This document shows positions 19,728 to 31,609 of a stretch of DNA of 64,000 nt, in pieces (position 1 is the stretch's first letter; every line of letters begins with the position of its first letter). The translations under genes and the position numbers were made by a program. The notes under the pieces were generated by a model. The model had not been told where the DNA came from. It saw nothing but the letters and a program-made list of their open reading frames with translations, and searched no databases. The DNA is from Aquilaria yunnanensis. Taxonomy: Eukaryota; Streptophyta; Magnoliopsida; Malvales; Thymelaeaceae. The stretch is taken from positions 73,293,992 through 73,357,991 of the forward strand of contig CM077600.1 of the NCBI GenBank assembly GCA_039654915.1, given 5' to 3'.

Positions 19728-21925
19728 CATGAATGGTATGAAAATGCTATTGGAGGACCAAATTGTTCATGGAAGACAAATTTGGACAAAGGAAACACTA
19801 AAGGCATTAAGGATCTAAATGTCCTAGTGTAAACCTTTAGATGTTCAAGCTTTTGACTTAAGTCTAAGGGTGGAATTGTGGGGTTATCCCACCATGGGGG
19901 AGGCAGCCAAGACTTGATAAATAGTAAAAAATGTTGGGCACATGTGTACCAATGAGTTTAAGACAAAGAAACCATAATTAGTGAGAAGGAAAATGACATA
20001 AAGTAAGGTTAAGCTTGTTAAGTGTGTTTTGTGCCCTTAAGCTCATTTAAGGCCATTTAAGTGGCCAAATCACATATCCCTCTTCATTTTCATCCTCCTC
20101 CTGCCCAAGAACATAGCCACACTTTCTCCATAGCCACCATACCTCCAAGATTGAAATTGAAGGCAAAAGAAAGCAAGAAAGGGCAATTGGAAGCTATGTG
20201 GTGCTAAGACTTGAGTGCACATAGAATCAAGCTCCAATTTCAGCATATCCATCAAGGTAAGGGTTCTCTTGCTCTCATGGTTTGTTTTCTACAATTTTTA
20301 AACATCCATGGAGCTATGGCTAAGCTTGGAAGAGAGCTATAAGCTTGATGAACCAAGCTTATTTAGGGGAGTGTATTTATTGAAGGTTTTGTGACCTATT
20401 GTCAAGTGCATAAAGATGATAGTGAAATGAGGGTTTCTAAAGCCCAAAGTTAGTACTAACTACTGTTGAAATCCTCTTAAGACCAAGCATTAGCTTGAGG
20501 AGGGCTTCCATAGTGATTTATTTATGTTTATTGCATGTTTTATGGACTAATCTATGGTTATTGTTGCTGCCACATTTCATGTGTTTGTTTGTTGTGAATG
20601 GCTGCTGCATTTGGTTGCTATATTTTGTATATATGCATTATGGTTTTTGTGTTTTAGTGTCTTTGGATGCAGGTTTTAATGATGGTTACATTGCCTATTG
20701 AATCCAAGTGCTACCCTTACTAAGTTTCTCAATGAAACTTACTCCCCTCAATTCTGTCATTTCAGGTCCAGCTGAAAGATCACCTTCAAAGTAACCTTTT
20801 TGGTTTGAGTTTTAATCTGAAATCTTAGGTACATGAACTTCCATATTTCTAGTTATGATCTAGAAATTTTGGTGATTTTAGGAGCACATTTGGTATTTTT
20901 AATGGTGGTACTTATTGTGTTGTGTAGCAGCTGTCTAGCATCCTATTTTTGGAGTCCATTGTGTCTCAGGAACTCCTGTAACCTAGGGTGCGTATTTAAC
21001 ATATTGTAGTGAATCTATGCATGTACATTTAGTGTATGTAAAATGAGACAAGTATGTGAACAGTTGGGTAATGTTTTGGCTATGTAAGTGATGTGGTGCA
21101 AAGCTGCCTAAGTGTGAATAATGGGCTGCTTACTTGTAAATTCTGTTTTGGCCACATGAAGTTGTTAAAAGCAAAGGAATGTAATTCCTATGTGTAATGG
21201 ACATATATGGGATAGCTTTGGAGGGTTTTCCCCTTGTGAATGAAGTGTTTGCACACTTATGAAATTTTGTATGGGCAAAATGGTCATAAAGTGACTAGAA
21301 TTTTGACTCTGGACTAAAAGTTCTATATCTCCCTGTGTAGAAGTAATATTTGAATGAAAATTTGACCATACCTAGATAACATCTAGAGGTGGTACTAGGA
21401 TTTGGAATTTATGAATTTGGACCCCTGTAGCCAAATATATGATATTGAAAAATTGGCTAAGTTACTGTTCATTTGGTCAGAATTTTGTAACCAACTTAAA
21501 AAATCCATAACTTGGTCCATAGGTGGGCTATTGATGTAAAACAAAATTCCTTGGTTTGATTTGAGTCTCTAATTGGTAATGGAGTAAAGAAAATAGGGGG
21601 TTATGTTGCTATAATGATACAATTTATTAGTGGAAGTTACAGGCATGGTGGCTGGTCACAAGAACTTAATAGATTGCCTAATGTGTGGTAGCCAAGATTA
21701 AGATTTGTGCTACTGTTTTTCTTATTTGCTGCCATGGTGTGTATGAAATGTGAATATGTGCATGATGGTTGGACCAATATGCATGTGTTTACATAGTACC
21801 CAAGAGGGCCACCTGGGTATGCACACTAAGGGTAGTGTTCTAATGGCCCACAGAACATTACCAATCCTGGGAGTCTAAATGCACAATTTTGGCACCATAA
21901 TTGGACTGTCCCGGAGTGGGTAACA

Positions 21926-22391
21926 CTTGGGGTACATATGCCTTCCAGAGAATGTCATTCAGTCTTTGCAATGCACTGGCAACCTTCCAACGATGTATGA
22001 TGGCCATCTTTTCAGACATGGTGGAGAAATGCATGTTTGGATAATCTAGCTCTTGTATTAAAAAGATGTCAAAAACCAACTTTGCTTTGAATTGGGAAAA
22101 ATATCATTTCATGGTTAGTTCTAGCATAGTGCTTGGTCACAAAATTTCTTATGAAGGCATGGAGGTGGATAAAGCTAAAATTATTGCTATTGAAAAATTG
22201 CCACCGTCCACAAATGTGAAGAGAGTTAGAAGTTTCTTAGGCCATGCCGGTTTCTACCAAATATTTATTAAGGATTTTTCCAAAATTGCTAAGCCACTTT
22301 ACAATTTGCTTGAGAAAGATGCTCCATTTGTTTTTTATGAACATTGTACTGAGGCATTTAACATCTTGAAGGGAAAGTTGGGAAAGGCTTC
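21926..22391 (+). pseudogene. Athila RT, 3' half
   Basis: It resumes the RT frame after the CTTGG duplication with TYAFQRMSFSLCNALATFQR. The segment that should carry the catalytic F-M-D-D motif is lost around 22032-22070 by deletion and frameshift. The thumb/connection region follows from 22066 (NFALNWEKYHFM, VLGHKIS, RSFLGHAGFY, FSKIAKPL). It stops near 22390 at the next insert. The RT is inactive without the catalytic aspartates. Confidence 0.8.
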
Positions 22392-25279
22392 TGTCATGCC
22401 TGTGACTTGTATAGGCCATGGGCTGTAATGAAATGTACACATAAAGTGCATTATGTGAATATATGAGTAATACAAGTCACAAGCATGGGAATAGGGGCAA
22501 CATAGTGCAAGTGTTCCATGAGAGTACCCTAAAGGTACTCTGTCTGAACTTTAGATGGAATCTAATGAAAAGTAGCATAATGGTGAGCCAAATAAGGCTA
22601 TGCTTGAATGCTAAGTGCATTGTGAGGATGGGACTCAAAATTGAGAACAAAGTTGGCTAAGACACCAAGTAACCAAAGTGCTTTATGCTAAGGCACAAAA
22701 GGGAGACCCTTAAGCACACTCTAGTGCACATTCAGGAAAAACTAAGGGCATCAACGCCTAAACCACTAAGGGACATTGTATGAGTACAATGTCTAATATT
22801 GTGATACTAATGAGGCTGGCTACATAAACACAAAAATGTGATGGACCCATGAAAAGTGACAAAGAGACACTAGAGTGCACTATAACACTCTTAAGTGTAC
22901 CTTTGTGTGTAGCCCTGCGCTTATGAAGGCTTTAAAGCCTCATGCATTAAAATACATTATATGGGATTGATACCTATCATTTAAATGACAATGAGAGCTA
23001 CAATGTGGCCTAAGAAAAGTTGAAAAACACAAGGAAACCATGGAGACACCTCAATACACACTAAAGTGCCAAGGTGCACTTATGTTCAATGTAAACTTGG
23101 AGGACTTAATTGGCCAAATAAATTGCCAAAGTGGGTGCTTAAAATGTGCCACATGAAGAGGAAATTAGGACAAAACAAATCCTTGAAGAAATTGAGCTAC
23201 TTGGAGGAAGATTTGACTAAAAGTAGTCAAAATTTCCTTGGCGGCTACACCATTCGACCAACTTTGGACTTATAGTCATCAAAGGCTGTTTAATGCACCT
23301 TCTTAGTTGTTTCTTGGTAGATTCATGGGCTCATTAAGTCAAGCTAAGAACCTAAAAGGAACTGATACAAACAAAGAAAAAAAAAGACCAAACTAGTCAA
23401 GGAAAATCTTAGAAGCTTGATTTTGATCATTCGGCAACCGCCTACTTCTAAGTCTCCAAAAAGCAGCTTTCTTGCAACTACCTAGCTATTTCTTGACTAT
23501 TTCCTACTCGTTTACATCCTAAAAATATAGCAAACACAAGCCAAAAATAGTTAAACACCGAAACACAAGCAAAAAAACCAAAGACAAGACAAGTTAGGCA
23601 AAACTTAAACTAAGTAAACATACCAACTTTGGTGCTCTTCATAAGCTTCTCTCTTCTCATTTTCTTCCTAATTTCTTACCCTTTTCTACCTGGTTGTACC
23701 CTTGCTTAAACATCCTAGAGCGACTGGAAAGAAAAGATGTGAAGAAGGATGGAAACAAGGTGAATCCAAGACAAGATAATGCAAGATTAGCTCATGGTGT
23801 TGGCTATGTTGGTCCTCATGTTTAAGGACATGTGATCAAGCTTCCTTGCCGCCATTTTGACCATAGGTGGGGACCCATATGAGGCTTTTTCTCCTATATT
23901 TTGAAGGGGAAAAACTACCCTAGGTGATGGCTTAAGCTAAAGGAACCTAGAGGCTATGTAATGGGGTATATGTGCACAAAGCATTATGGTAAGCTAGCTA
24001 GTTTGCTTTCAGCAAGCATAGGGTTTTTGTTCAAGCTGGTCCAAGCTCAATTAGTCACCTGGAGCTTTATGATAAATGAACTTAATCAAAGTAATCACAA
24101 GAAGAAACTGACAAGAAATCATGCTTGCTATGTTAAGGAAACCCTGTGTATGTGGTGTGTGTTTGTGTGCTTCTCTGTTTCCATGCATGTGCTAACCCTT
24201 TATCACTTATATATGTATTATTTATTATCTTGTACCTATTGGTTTTGGTTTCTTTTATGTCTTTGGATGCAAGTTACTGAGAAAACTTGGAGGTTTTTAA
24301 GTATAACAATGTTTTAAACATTGTGAAGGCACTAGGTGCTGTATTTGGGTTCTTCACTAAGTACCTATGTACTTATGCCCTCTTTTGCCCATTTTAGGTA
24401 AAGAAGTGGAGGACTGAAGGGCTAAGGAACCTCTGAGGGAGGTTTGTGTACAAAGAGGTTTGCTCCGTAAATTATGGCTTATGAAAAGGAAGCATAAAAA
24501 GTTCATCAATTTGAACTAATGATTGTGTTATATTATTATGATTGTAGGCCCTGATGGCTGCCATGAGAGTTGCTATTTTTGGCTCAATCCTAGTATGGGC
24601 TAGGACCAGGAGGGTTATGAGAAATCTGTGGCCTAATTTTCAAGTTAAAGTAGAGGTTAAAGTCTCAGTGGATCTGGACACTGTTTGAATAAAAGGATGT
24701 ACCATGCGTGAGAATACTTAGTACATCAAACTTTTGCTGTATATGTTCTGGGCCATGTAGTCCTTACTTATAAATTTTGGCATGTACATATTTGCATATA
24801 TTGAGGGCAAGGGGACTAGGCTTAGAATAATGCATAACCTATGCCTTGTATGTATTTTTCGGCTTGAAGGCACTAAGCATGGTATGTGAAAAAGGAGGCA
24901 TGCATGGTTTGTAACCTATTGTGTATGCGTGCATGTATGCTTAAGTATGTGTATGTTAGCTTTAGGCAGGCTCTAATGAACCCTTAAAGACATTAAGACA
25001 CTAAGACATACTTTCATATGCATGCATAAACCCCTAAGTAAACTCAATTGATTGAAATCTCATCAATTAGGTAAAACCAAGTAAAACCCACTAAGGTCTC
25101 AAAAGCTTGAGATTCCCACCTAGGTAATTAACAAACTGGGGTTAAAAATCCTAGGAGTCAGAGTCTAATTCACCATATGAAATCAACTGAGTAACTAAAA
25201 ATAATCAGTTGGCAAGAACCTCTTAAAAAGGTTTAGGGTGAGGGTGAGTTGGGCCCTGAAAGCTCTCGTAGTAATAACA
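22392..25279 (+). mobile_element. LTR-like insert (Tekay-like, probable solo LTR) between Athila RT and RNase H
   Basis: About 2.9 kb of non-coding sequence separates the RT end (22391) from the RNase H start (about 25291). It starts TGTCATGCCTGTGACTTGT. A partial second copy starts the same way at 62892, so this is a repeat family. At about 24350 it has TTCACTAAGTACCTATGTAC, the plus-orientation motif of Tekay-like LTRs. The right end is taken as GTAATAACA at 25279. I could not find a clean target duplication, so the ends are approximate. A 118-codon frame at 23961-24317 is not considered a gene. Confidence 0.6.
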
Positions 25280-27000
25280 TTAAATTAGGGTGAGCCTTTT
25301 GAATTATGTGTGATGTTAGTGACTACGCCGTTGGAGCGGTGTTGGGACAAAGAAGGGAGAAAATTTTTTGGGTGATATATTATACTAACAAGACATTAGA
25401 TGGAGCTCAACAAAATTATACTACTACGGATAAGGAGTTGCTAGTGGTGGTGTTCTTGGTGGATAAATTTCACCCTTACATTGTGGGATCCAAGGTGGTA
25501 GTGCACATCGATCATGCAGTTATCATATACCTCATCACCAAGAAGGATGCCAAGCCAAGATTAATTTGGTGGATTCTCCTCCTTCAAGGGTTTGATATTA
25601 AAATCAAAGACAAAAAGGGTATTGAAAATTTGGTGGAGGATCATTTTGTCTCAACTTGAAGTTAATGTGCCATCTTTAAGGAGCCAAATTCAAGAACATT
25701 TCCCAGATGAAAGCCTATTCAAGGTGGAGGATAAATTGTCATGGTATGCGGATTATGTAAATTACCTTGCTTATGGAGTTCTAACTCTAAATTTGCCTTA
25801 CTAAGGGAAAAGGAAATTTCAAGCCGATGTGAAGCACTACATTTAGGATTACTTGTTTAGGAGGTGTGCCAACCAAGTAGTGAAGAGATGTGTCACACTT
25901 AAAGAAGCTAAAAAAATCTTGCACCATTGTAATGTCTTACCTTGCGGCGGTCATTTCGGAGCAACTAAGATGGGAAACAAGGTCCTTCAAATTAGGTATT
26001 ATTGGCCAACCTTTTTTTAAAGATTCTTATACATTTGTGCTTACTTGTGATAGATGCCAAAGGATGGGTCATATATCTAGGAGGAATGAAATGCCCTTGC
26101 AAAAAATTTTGGAGGTAGAAGTGTTTGATGCTTGGGATGTTGACTTTATAGGACCCTTCCATCCTTCCTTTAGATTTCATTATATCTTATTGGCCATGGA
26201 TTATGTCTCCAAGTGGGTGGAGGCAATCCCCACCTCTTATTGTGATGCTCCGATTATAGTGAAGTTCTTGCAAAAGAACATATTTTCATGATTTGGTGTG
26301 CCTAGGGCAATCATTAGTGATGAAGGAACCCACTTCATCAACAAGATGGTGGCACAAACACTTGCAAAGTATGGTGTGATGCACAAGGTTGCTCTTGCTT
26401 ACCATCCTCAAACTAATAGCCAAGCAGAGATTTCTAATTGGTAGGAGAAGAAAATCTTGGAGAAAATTGTCAATGTCAACCAGAAGGTTTAGGCATTGAA
26501 GTTAGATGATGCTTTGTGGGCATATTGAACGGAATACAAAACTCCCATTGGTTTGTCTCCATTCCAACTTTTGTATGGATAAACTTTCCAATTGCCAATA
26601 GAACTTGAACACAAGTCCTTTTGGGCTATCAAAAAGTTGAACTATGACTTAAAGGATGCTCAAGAGAAGAGGTTGTTGGACTTGGATGAGCTTGAAGAGC
26701 TTCGATTGGAGGCTTATGATTATTGAAGAATTTACAAGGAAAAGACCAAGTTATGGCATGACAAGCAACTTATGAGGAAGAATCTTCAGCCTGGTCAACT
26801 TGTCCTTTTATTCAACTCAAGGTGGAGGCTTTTTCTAGTAAAATTGAAGTCAAAGTGGTCCGGCCCCTTCAAAGTCGTTCAGGTGATGCCTTATGGAGTG
26901 GCAGAGCTCAAGGGTCAAGATGGTTCAACATTTCAAGTCAACGGACATTGAGTGAAGGCTTATTATGGTGATGACTTTGTCAGATTGGCCAATTAAATTT
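25280..27000 (+). pseudogene. Athila RNase H and integrase
   Basis: RNase H begins [15 protein letters not shown] and continues through TDKELL and HIDHA (25306-25659). The integrase has an HHCC zinc domain (HFGATK...CDRCQR), core DVDFIGP, MDYVSKWVEAIP and SDEGTHF, then [11 protein letters not shown]. Past the core are stops and frame changes, with recognisable tail blocks to about 26990. Stops at 26289-26291 and elsewhere inactivate it. Confidence 0.85.
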
Positions 27001-28524
27001 GGCCCTTCCTTTTTCTTGAAGTTGTGGTCAAAGGCACCTAGCTAGAGGTGTAAAATCAAGCGCCTGTTGGGAGGTAACCCGATTTTCGCCTCTTTTCCTT
27101 TCTTTTCATTTGTAGTTTTTTTTAGGTTGTGTGTTTTTCTTGTTAACCTTTGTTTATCTTGTGTTTTTATGTCCTTGTGTAGGTTTGGAAGGGCCAAAGG
27201 TGGGAGAAAATACGAGATGGAAGGTGTAAGACCAACATTTGGAGATGTGTATTTTGTGCAAGGTCTAAGTAAGTTAGAAGTTCAGGGGTTAGAATGCAAA
27301 AATGAAATTTGAGAGGGTTGTCATGCTTGTTGGCTACGCGTCGCCAGATGTGCAAAAAAATCGCAAAGTGTTAACAATGTTGGTGACACGTCACCAAATA
27401 TTTGACCCATCGGCGATGTGCCGCCAAATATTTGACTCATCGGCAACATGTCACTGATAATGTACCAGATTTTTTTAAACCATTCTATTACACTTACTTT
27501 CACTTTTAACTTCACCCCAACCTTAAAACCTCTCAAGCTTCAAACCCTAGCCCTTTCGTGAGGCTCACGGTTCAAATTTCTTATTGATTTGAAACAAGTA
27601 AGTGATTTTTTTCCTTCTTCTCTGATTTTTTCTTGGATTATAGTGTAAAATCATGCCTATTTGGGGTTTATGTGAATTCAATCGATGGGTTATGGGTTGG
27701 TGGAATTCTTGCATGATTTTGATTTATCTTAAATATATGGATGTTTGGGAGGCATTTTGATGCTTGGGTTTTTGACTTAGACCTTTAGACAATGCTTGAA
27801 ATTTGCTCCCATAGGAAGCCACAAAATTTTCATGGCAATTTCTTGTTGATGCTTGTTCTTTTAGCTTTGTTTGCCTCAAGAGCTTTATCTTATCTAATTA
27901 TGATTGGGTCTAGCAAGAATTCACCGTATTATGAACTACATTGCAAGAATTTGGCTCTTAAATATTTTCGGAAAAGTGTTGTTCAAGTGTTGCCACAGGT
28001 AGTTTGCATAATAATGTGGCTTCATTTGGTGCTTGTTTGCTTAAGTTCTTTGTTTGTGTTGCATCTTGGTGTGTCATACTTCAAGTGTGTACCATTGGAC
28101 AAAACCCAGATGCTAGATTTTCTTGTGAAAAATGGGCCAACATACGCTATGCACCATTATTGCTTTAATGTTGATAGCATGCTCATGGGTACTTACTTCT
28201 TTGTCTAGGCATTATTGTTCCCTTCTAATTGATTCGATAGCAAGTATGTAGTGCATAGGTGAATTATTCAACTTGCTCTTGCATTATAATGCTTAGGAAC
28301 CATTGCTGTAGACCGCTCGAAAGTATTATGCCCAAAACATGGACTTAGCCAATTGAACAAGGTTGTAAAATTCCTTGATCTTCCACAAGTCTTTCATGTC
28401 CTTTTTCCTTGATTATGTCTTGCACCTAGGGATCTTGTACTTGTTCCTTATGAGGTTTATTTTTTATTTGTTTTTTTTTTTTGTGGAGGAAAGGTGCCTT
28501 TGAACCTATTATGTGGCTTTGCAA
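27001..28524 (+). other. Athila spacer between integrase and third ORF
   Basis: Begins with CCTGTTGGGAGGTAACCCG, a sequence common after the integrase in Athila elements. It holds a palindrome array (27330-27457) and otherwise no recognised gene. A 138-codon frame at 27792-28208 with hydrophobic stretches has no identifiable family. Confidence 0.55.
27330..27457. repeat. Array of four degenerate 18-bp palindromes, cluster 1
   Basis: Units start at 27330 (TTGGCTACGCGTCGCCA), 27380 (TTGGTGACACGTCACCAA), 27410 (TCGGCGATGTGCCGCCAA) and 27440 (TCGGCAACATGTCACTGA), spaced 50, 30 and 30 bp. They are degenerate copies of TTGGCGACGCGTCGCCAA, with many CG to TG/CA changes. Confidence 0.85.
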
Positions 28525-29892
28525 GAATTATGTCTTGCAAGTCGATGCCGACAGACTTTCTTAAGGAAAAGGGAAGGAGTAAGAGGATCCGAGAGGAAGT
28601 GCCCCAAGAGCCGCCATTTCACAAGCAAAGGTTTGTCTCTTCTTAAGCCAGTAACTACTATGACAGTTTTTAGAAGAGAAAGTTTACACCACTGTGGGGA
28701 TTTGATTTCTCCGAGAGGGAGAATGAGAACATTCCAAGGGTGGTGGAGCATAGAGGATGGCATCATTGGTGTGCCCATCCTAGGGTGGAGTGCCAAAGTC
28801 TCTGGTCATGGAATTCTATGCCAACCTCATGGGAGCATATTATCTTAATCACCAGCAACAAAGTCTTTGGGGTCAGGACCATCAGTATGAATTATGATAT
28901 GGCAGCCATCAACGACCTTCTTTAGGTGAATCCTATGATTGGGAAGCCCTTCAAGGATGCCACCCTAGATCAAATGGCTCAGATTGTTTGTGGCCAGCCT
29001 ATTGACTGGACAAGGAGTAAAAATGATGTCAATAAGAAACTCTACTTCAATTCTTTAGCTCTTCCTCTGGAGATGTGGGCTGGGAATTACTTTATCTCCT
29101 CTCGCCTTATCCCAATGACTCACGTTTAAGAGATCACCCTGGACCACTTGGAGGTCCTATATTGTATTACCTACGACTTCTATCTAGATGTGGGGCATTT
29201 CATTTCCAACAATCTAGTGAGAGCCTGTCAATCGAAGAGGGGAAATATGCCATTCCAATAGTTGATTACTGTGATGATTTAGAAAACGGGAGTGGTTGTT
29301 GAGGATCCCCTTCAGGTGGCTCTAGTCATAAGACCCATTTTGGTATATAAGTTTGGGGGTGCGCCAGTAGACGCCCAAGAGGAAGCTTCAGAGGAAAAGG
29401 AAGAAGGATAAGAATAAGAACCCAACCAAGATAAGACCAAGAAGAGGAGGAGCAAATGGGGGTGTGATTGGAGCAGCTCATCGACCTAGCTACCACTACT
29501 CCTACATCGTTGGCTGCAGCCCTCAACAAAATGTATGGCTTGATGAATGAACAACATGAGGAGTTGATGGCTCGTTTCGAGTTAGTGGGTGGTGGCTTTA
29601 ACTCCTTCACGAGAAAGATGAAAGAGGGCACTACACTTTTCACCGACAACCAAGAGTCTTTTTCCAGCCAAGTCCGATGGGGCCACTAGCAGCAGCAGCC
29701 ATTCCTCCACCTTTTCACACCATCCCACCCTACTACCACCCCTCGACATACCAGTGGTACACCACTTATCCTTCGAGCCATCCTCCGCCATTCTACCCAT
29801 ATTTTGAGCCGCCCTGTCATCCTTTAGCCGATCCTTCTTCCTTTCCTTTGGTTGGTGGCTCCTCCAGCCATGATTACATGGGCAAGGATTAG
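28525..29892 (+). pseudogene. Athila third ORF (env-like / putative plant transposon protein)
   Basis: Across several frames the conserved blocks appear in order: KEKGRSKRIREEVP, KRKFTPLWGFDF, EHRGWHHWCAHP, MNYDMAAINDLL, QPIDW, ALPLEMWAGNYFISSRLIP and H. They are followed by an acidic stretch and a Pro/His/Tyr-rich tail near 29674-29892. This pattern is the plant-transposon-protein domain found downstream of pol in Athila elements. Its function is not established; it has been compared with retroviral env. Multiple frameshifts and stops make it a remnant. Confidence 0.72.
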
Positions 29893-31595
29893 TTGGGGAC
29901 AGTAACATCTACCCCCTAGGTATAATTTTTGAGTGCCTCCTTTCATTTCTCCACTTTCATTAAGGACAATGTTTGTGCTTAAGTTTGGGGGGTCTGTTTG
30001 ATGGTTATGCCTGATAATCCTTGTGTGTGTCATCGTTCTCCCTTTTGTCTTGCATGTTGATTGGTTTAGTTTAGGTTGTTCACATTTGAGTTTAGGGTGC
30101 TCTTGCTCTAGTCCATTTTGGTGGCTTTATCTTCTTGCATGTCATTCATTTAGGATGCATCTAGTGGCATATAGGTTGCTTGTTTTTTCTTGCTTTCTTC
30201 TTTTTCTTTTATTAGGGACCTAATGGAAATCGATGTTGCATATGAACAAATTTGGTTGCTAGTTCTACTCTCTATTAAGTTCTGGTGAATTTGGAAGGTT
30301 ACTTTTGAAACTTTTGGTGGAACCTTCCTGGTGAGATGTTTGGGCTTGAGTGAGTGCACAAAATCTTGGATTGTGCAAAAATTTGTTCTTTCTTGAGATG
30401 CTTATACTATGTTTTGATCTAGAATTTGCCTGAGACCTGTTCAAACCCACATTTGTTGTGTGGAATTTGAGGCTCAGTTGGTTACTTAGGATAAACTACT
30501 TTCCCAAAAGGTTAACCCTTATTAATTTACCCTTTAGTGAACCCCTTTGTGCCTAATTGCCTTTTTCCTTATTCTAAACCACACATTGAGCTTCTACCTT
30601 CTCTTATATCCCCTATTTTCACCCAAGGTTGTGAGTACAAATCATGGGCTTAGATAAGGGTTTAATGGGTTAAGTGAGGGTGTAGAACAAGAATAAGTTT
30701 AGGGGGAAAACTTTGAAAAAATGGGGTAGCCTATGCTTCAAGTATTCGTGTTCATTGTTGTGGTCGTGAGGAAATGTATATACTACTTCTTTTTATTTAG
30801 TTTAAAAAAAAGATCATTGTTTTTGTGGTTATAAAATAAATATCTACTCCGCTATTTCATAGTATTGAAGTAGGTTGGGGGTCTTCTCCTAAGGCAAGAG
30901 TTGATCACTACTTGAAAAGATACTTGAAACATGAGAACGATTGAAGATCATCTTGGATTGTGTTGAGTCGGCAGCTTAGGTATAGACAAAGCCCTTGTTG
31001 GTACGCTTGCTAAAAGGCGAAATACATGAAAAGGATTTAAAAAAAAAATAATGCGTTAGTACTCTTGTAATCAAGGGTTCAAAAATTATGGGCTTTTTGA
31101 GTTAGTTAAGTTGAGTACTCTAGTTTATAGACTTTGGGTTGGGTGCATGGGATGTTCATTTCTAGGTGCCCATGGTTTATGCTTGATCACCTTCTTAGCT
31201 CCACTTATAAAGCCTTCATTTGATACCCCCTTCCTTACCTAACTCAGCCTCATTACAACTGTGAAAAAAACCATATGAGTCTTGGGTTTTATGCAACTCC
31301 CTTAGGGGAATCAAGTGGGGGTCTTGAAAGCTTATGGGAGAGAGACATGGTATAAGTCTTTATTTTGCATGGTGTAACTCCACCTGATAAATCAAGAGTA
31401 TTTGGTAAGGGTGTGACGCCTCCAAGATTCCACCTGAAGTAGCAAGGCTCTCCATTTTTTAATCACCATTACTTCTTTTGAGTTGAGTTAGTGGATCATT
31501 TGAGTCCATGTGTGGGGATTGGTTTACTTTGTAGCTTTCCTGTTTTGGTTGTTTAGTTCTTCTAGGAAAGGCATGCTAGGGACTAGCATTAGTTT
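29893..31595 (+). other. Athila 3' untranslated region
   Basis: Non-coding sequence between the third ORF and the PPT, with several TTTGGGGG-type purine runs (for example 29985-29995). No gene seen. Confidence 0.6.
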
Positions 31596-31609
31596 AAGTT
31601 TGGGGGAGT
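31596..31609 (+). other. Polypurine tract of the Athila element
   Basis: AAGTTTGGGGGAGT directly before the LTR start TGATAAGTGCAT. This tract and junction are typical of Athila. Confidence 0.78.

Larger units (their letters stand above)
11093..21925 (+). mobile_element. Solo LTR (Tekay/chromovirus-like), about 2.5 kb, split by a copia element
   Basis: The ends are TGTTACCACC and GTGGGTAACA, with target duplications CTTGG at 11088-11092 and 21926-21930. Removing the insert and one CTTGG rejoins the Athila RT frame at the expected point. Without the copia element the LTR is about 2479 bp (11093-11378 plus 19733-21925). It has no coding potential. Near 20720-20770 it carries ACTAAGTTTCTCAATGAAAC and TTACTCCCCTC, a motif typical of Tekay-like LTRs in the plus orientation. 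Only one LTR lies between the duplications, so it is a solo LTR formed by recombination. Confidence 0.85.

Noticed and set aside
23961..24317. 118-codon open frame in the LTR-like insert
   Set aside because: Low-complexity Cys/Trp/Leu-rich translation from TG-rich LTR sequence, with no family resemblance.
27792..28208. 138-codon open frame with hydrophobic stretches between Athila integrase and ORF3
   Set aside because: No signal peptide at its start, no recognised motif, and it lies in decayed retrotransposon spacer; chance openness in AT-rich DNA is the simplest reading.
29582..29908. 108-codon minus-strand frame
   Set aside because: Antisense shadow of the Pro-rich tail of the Athila third ORF.
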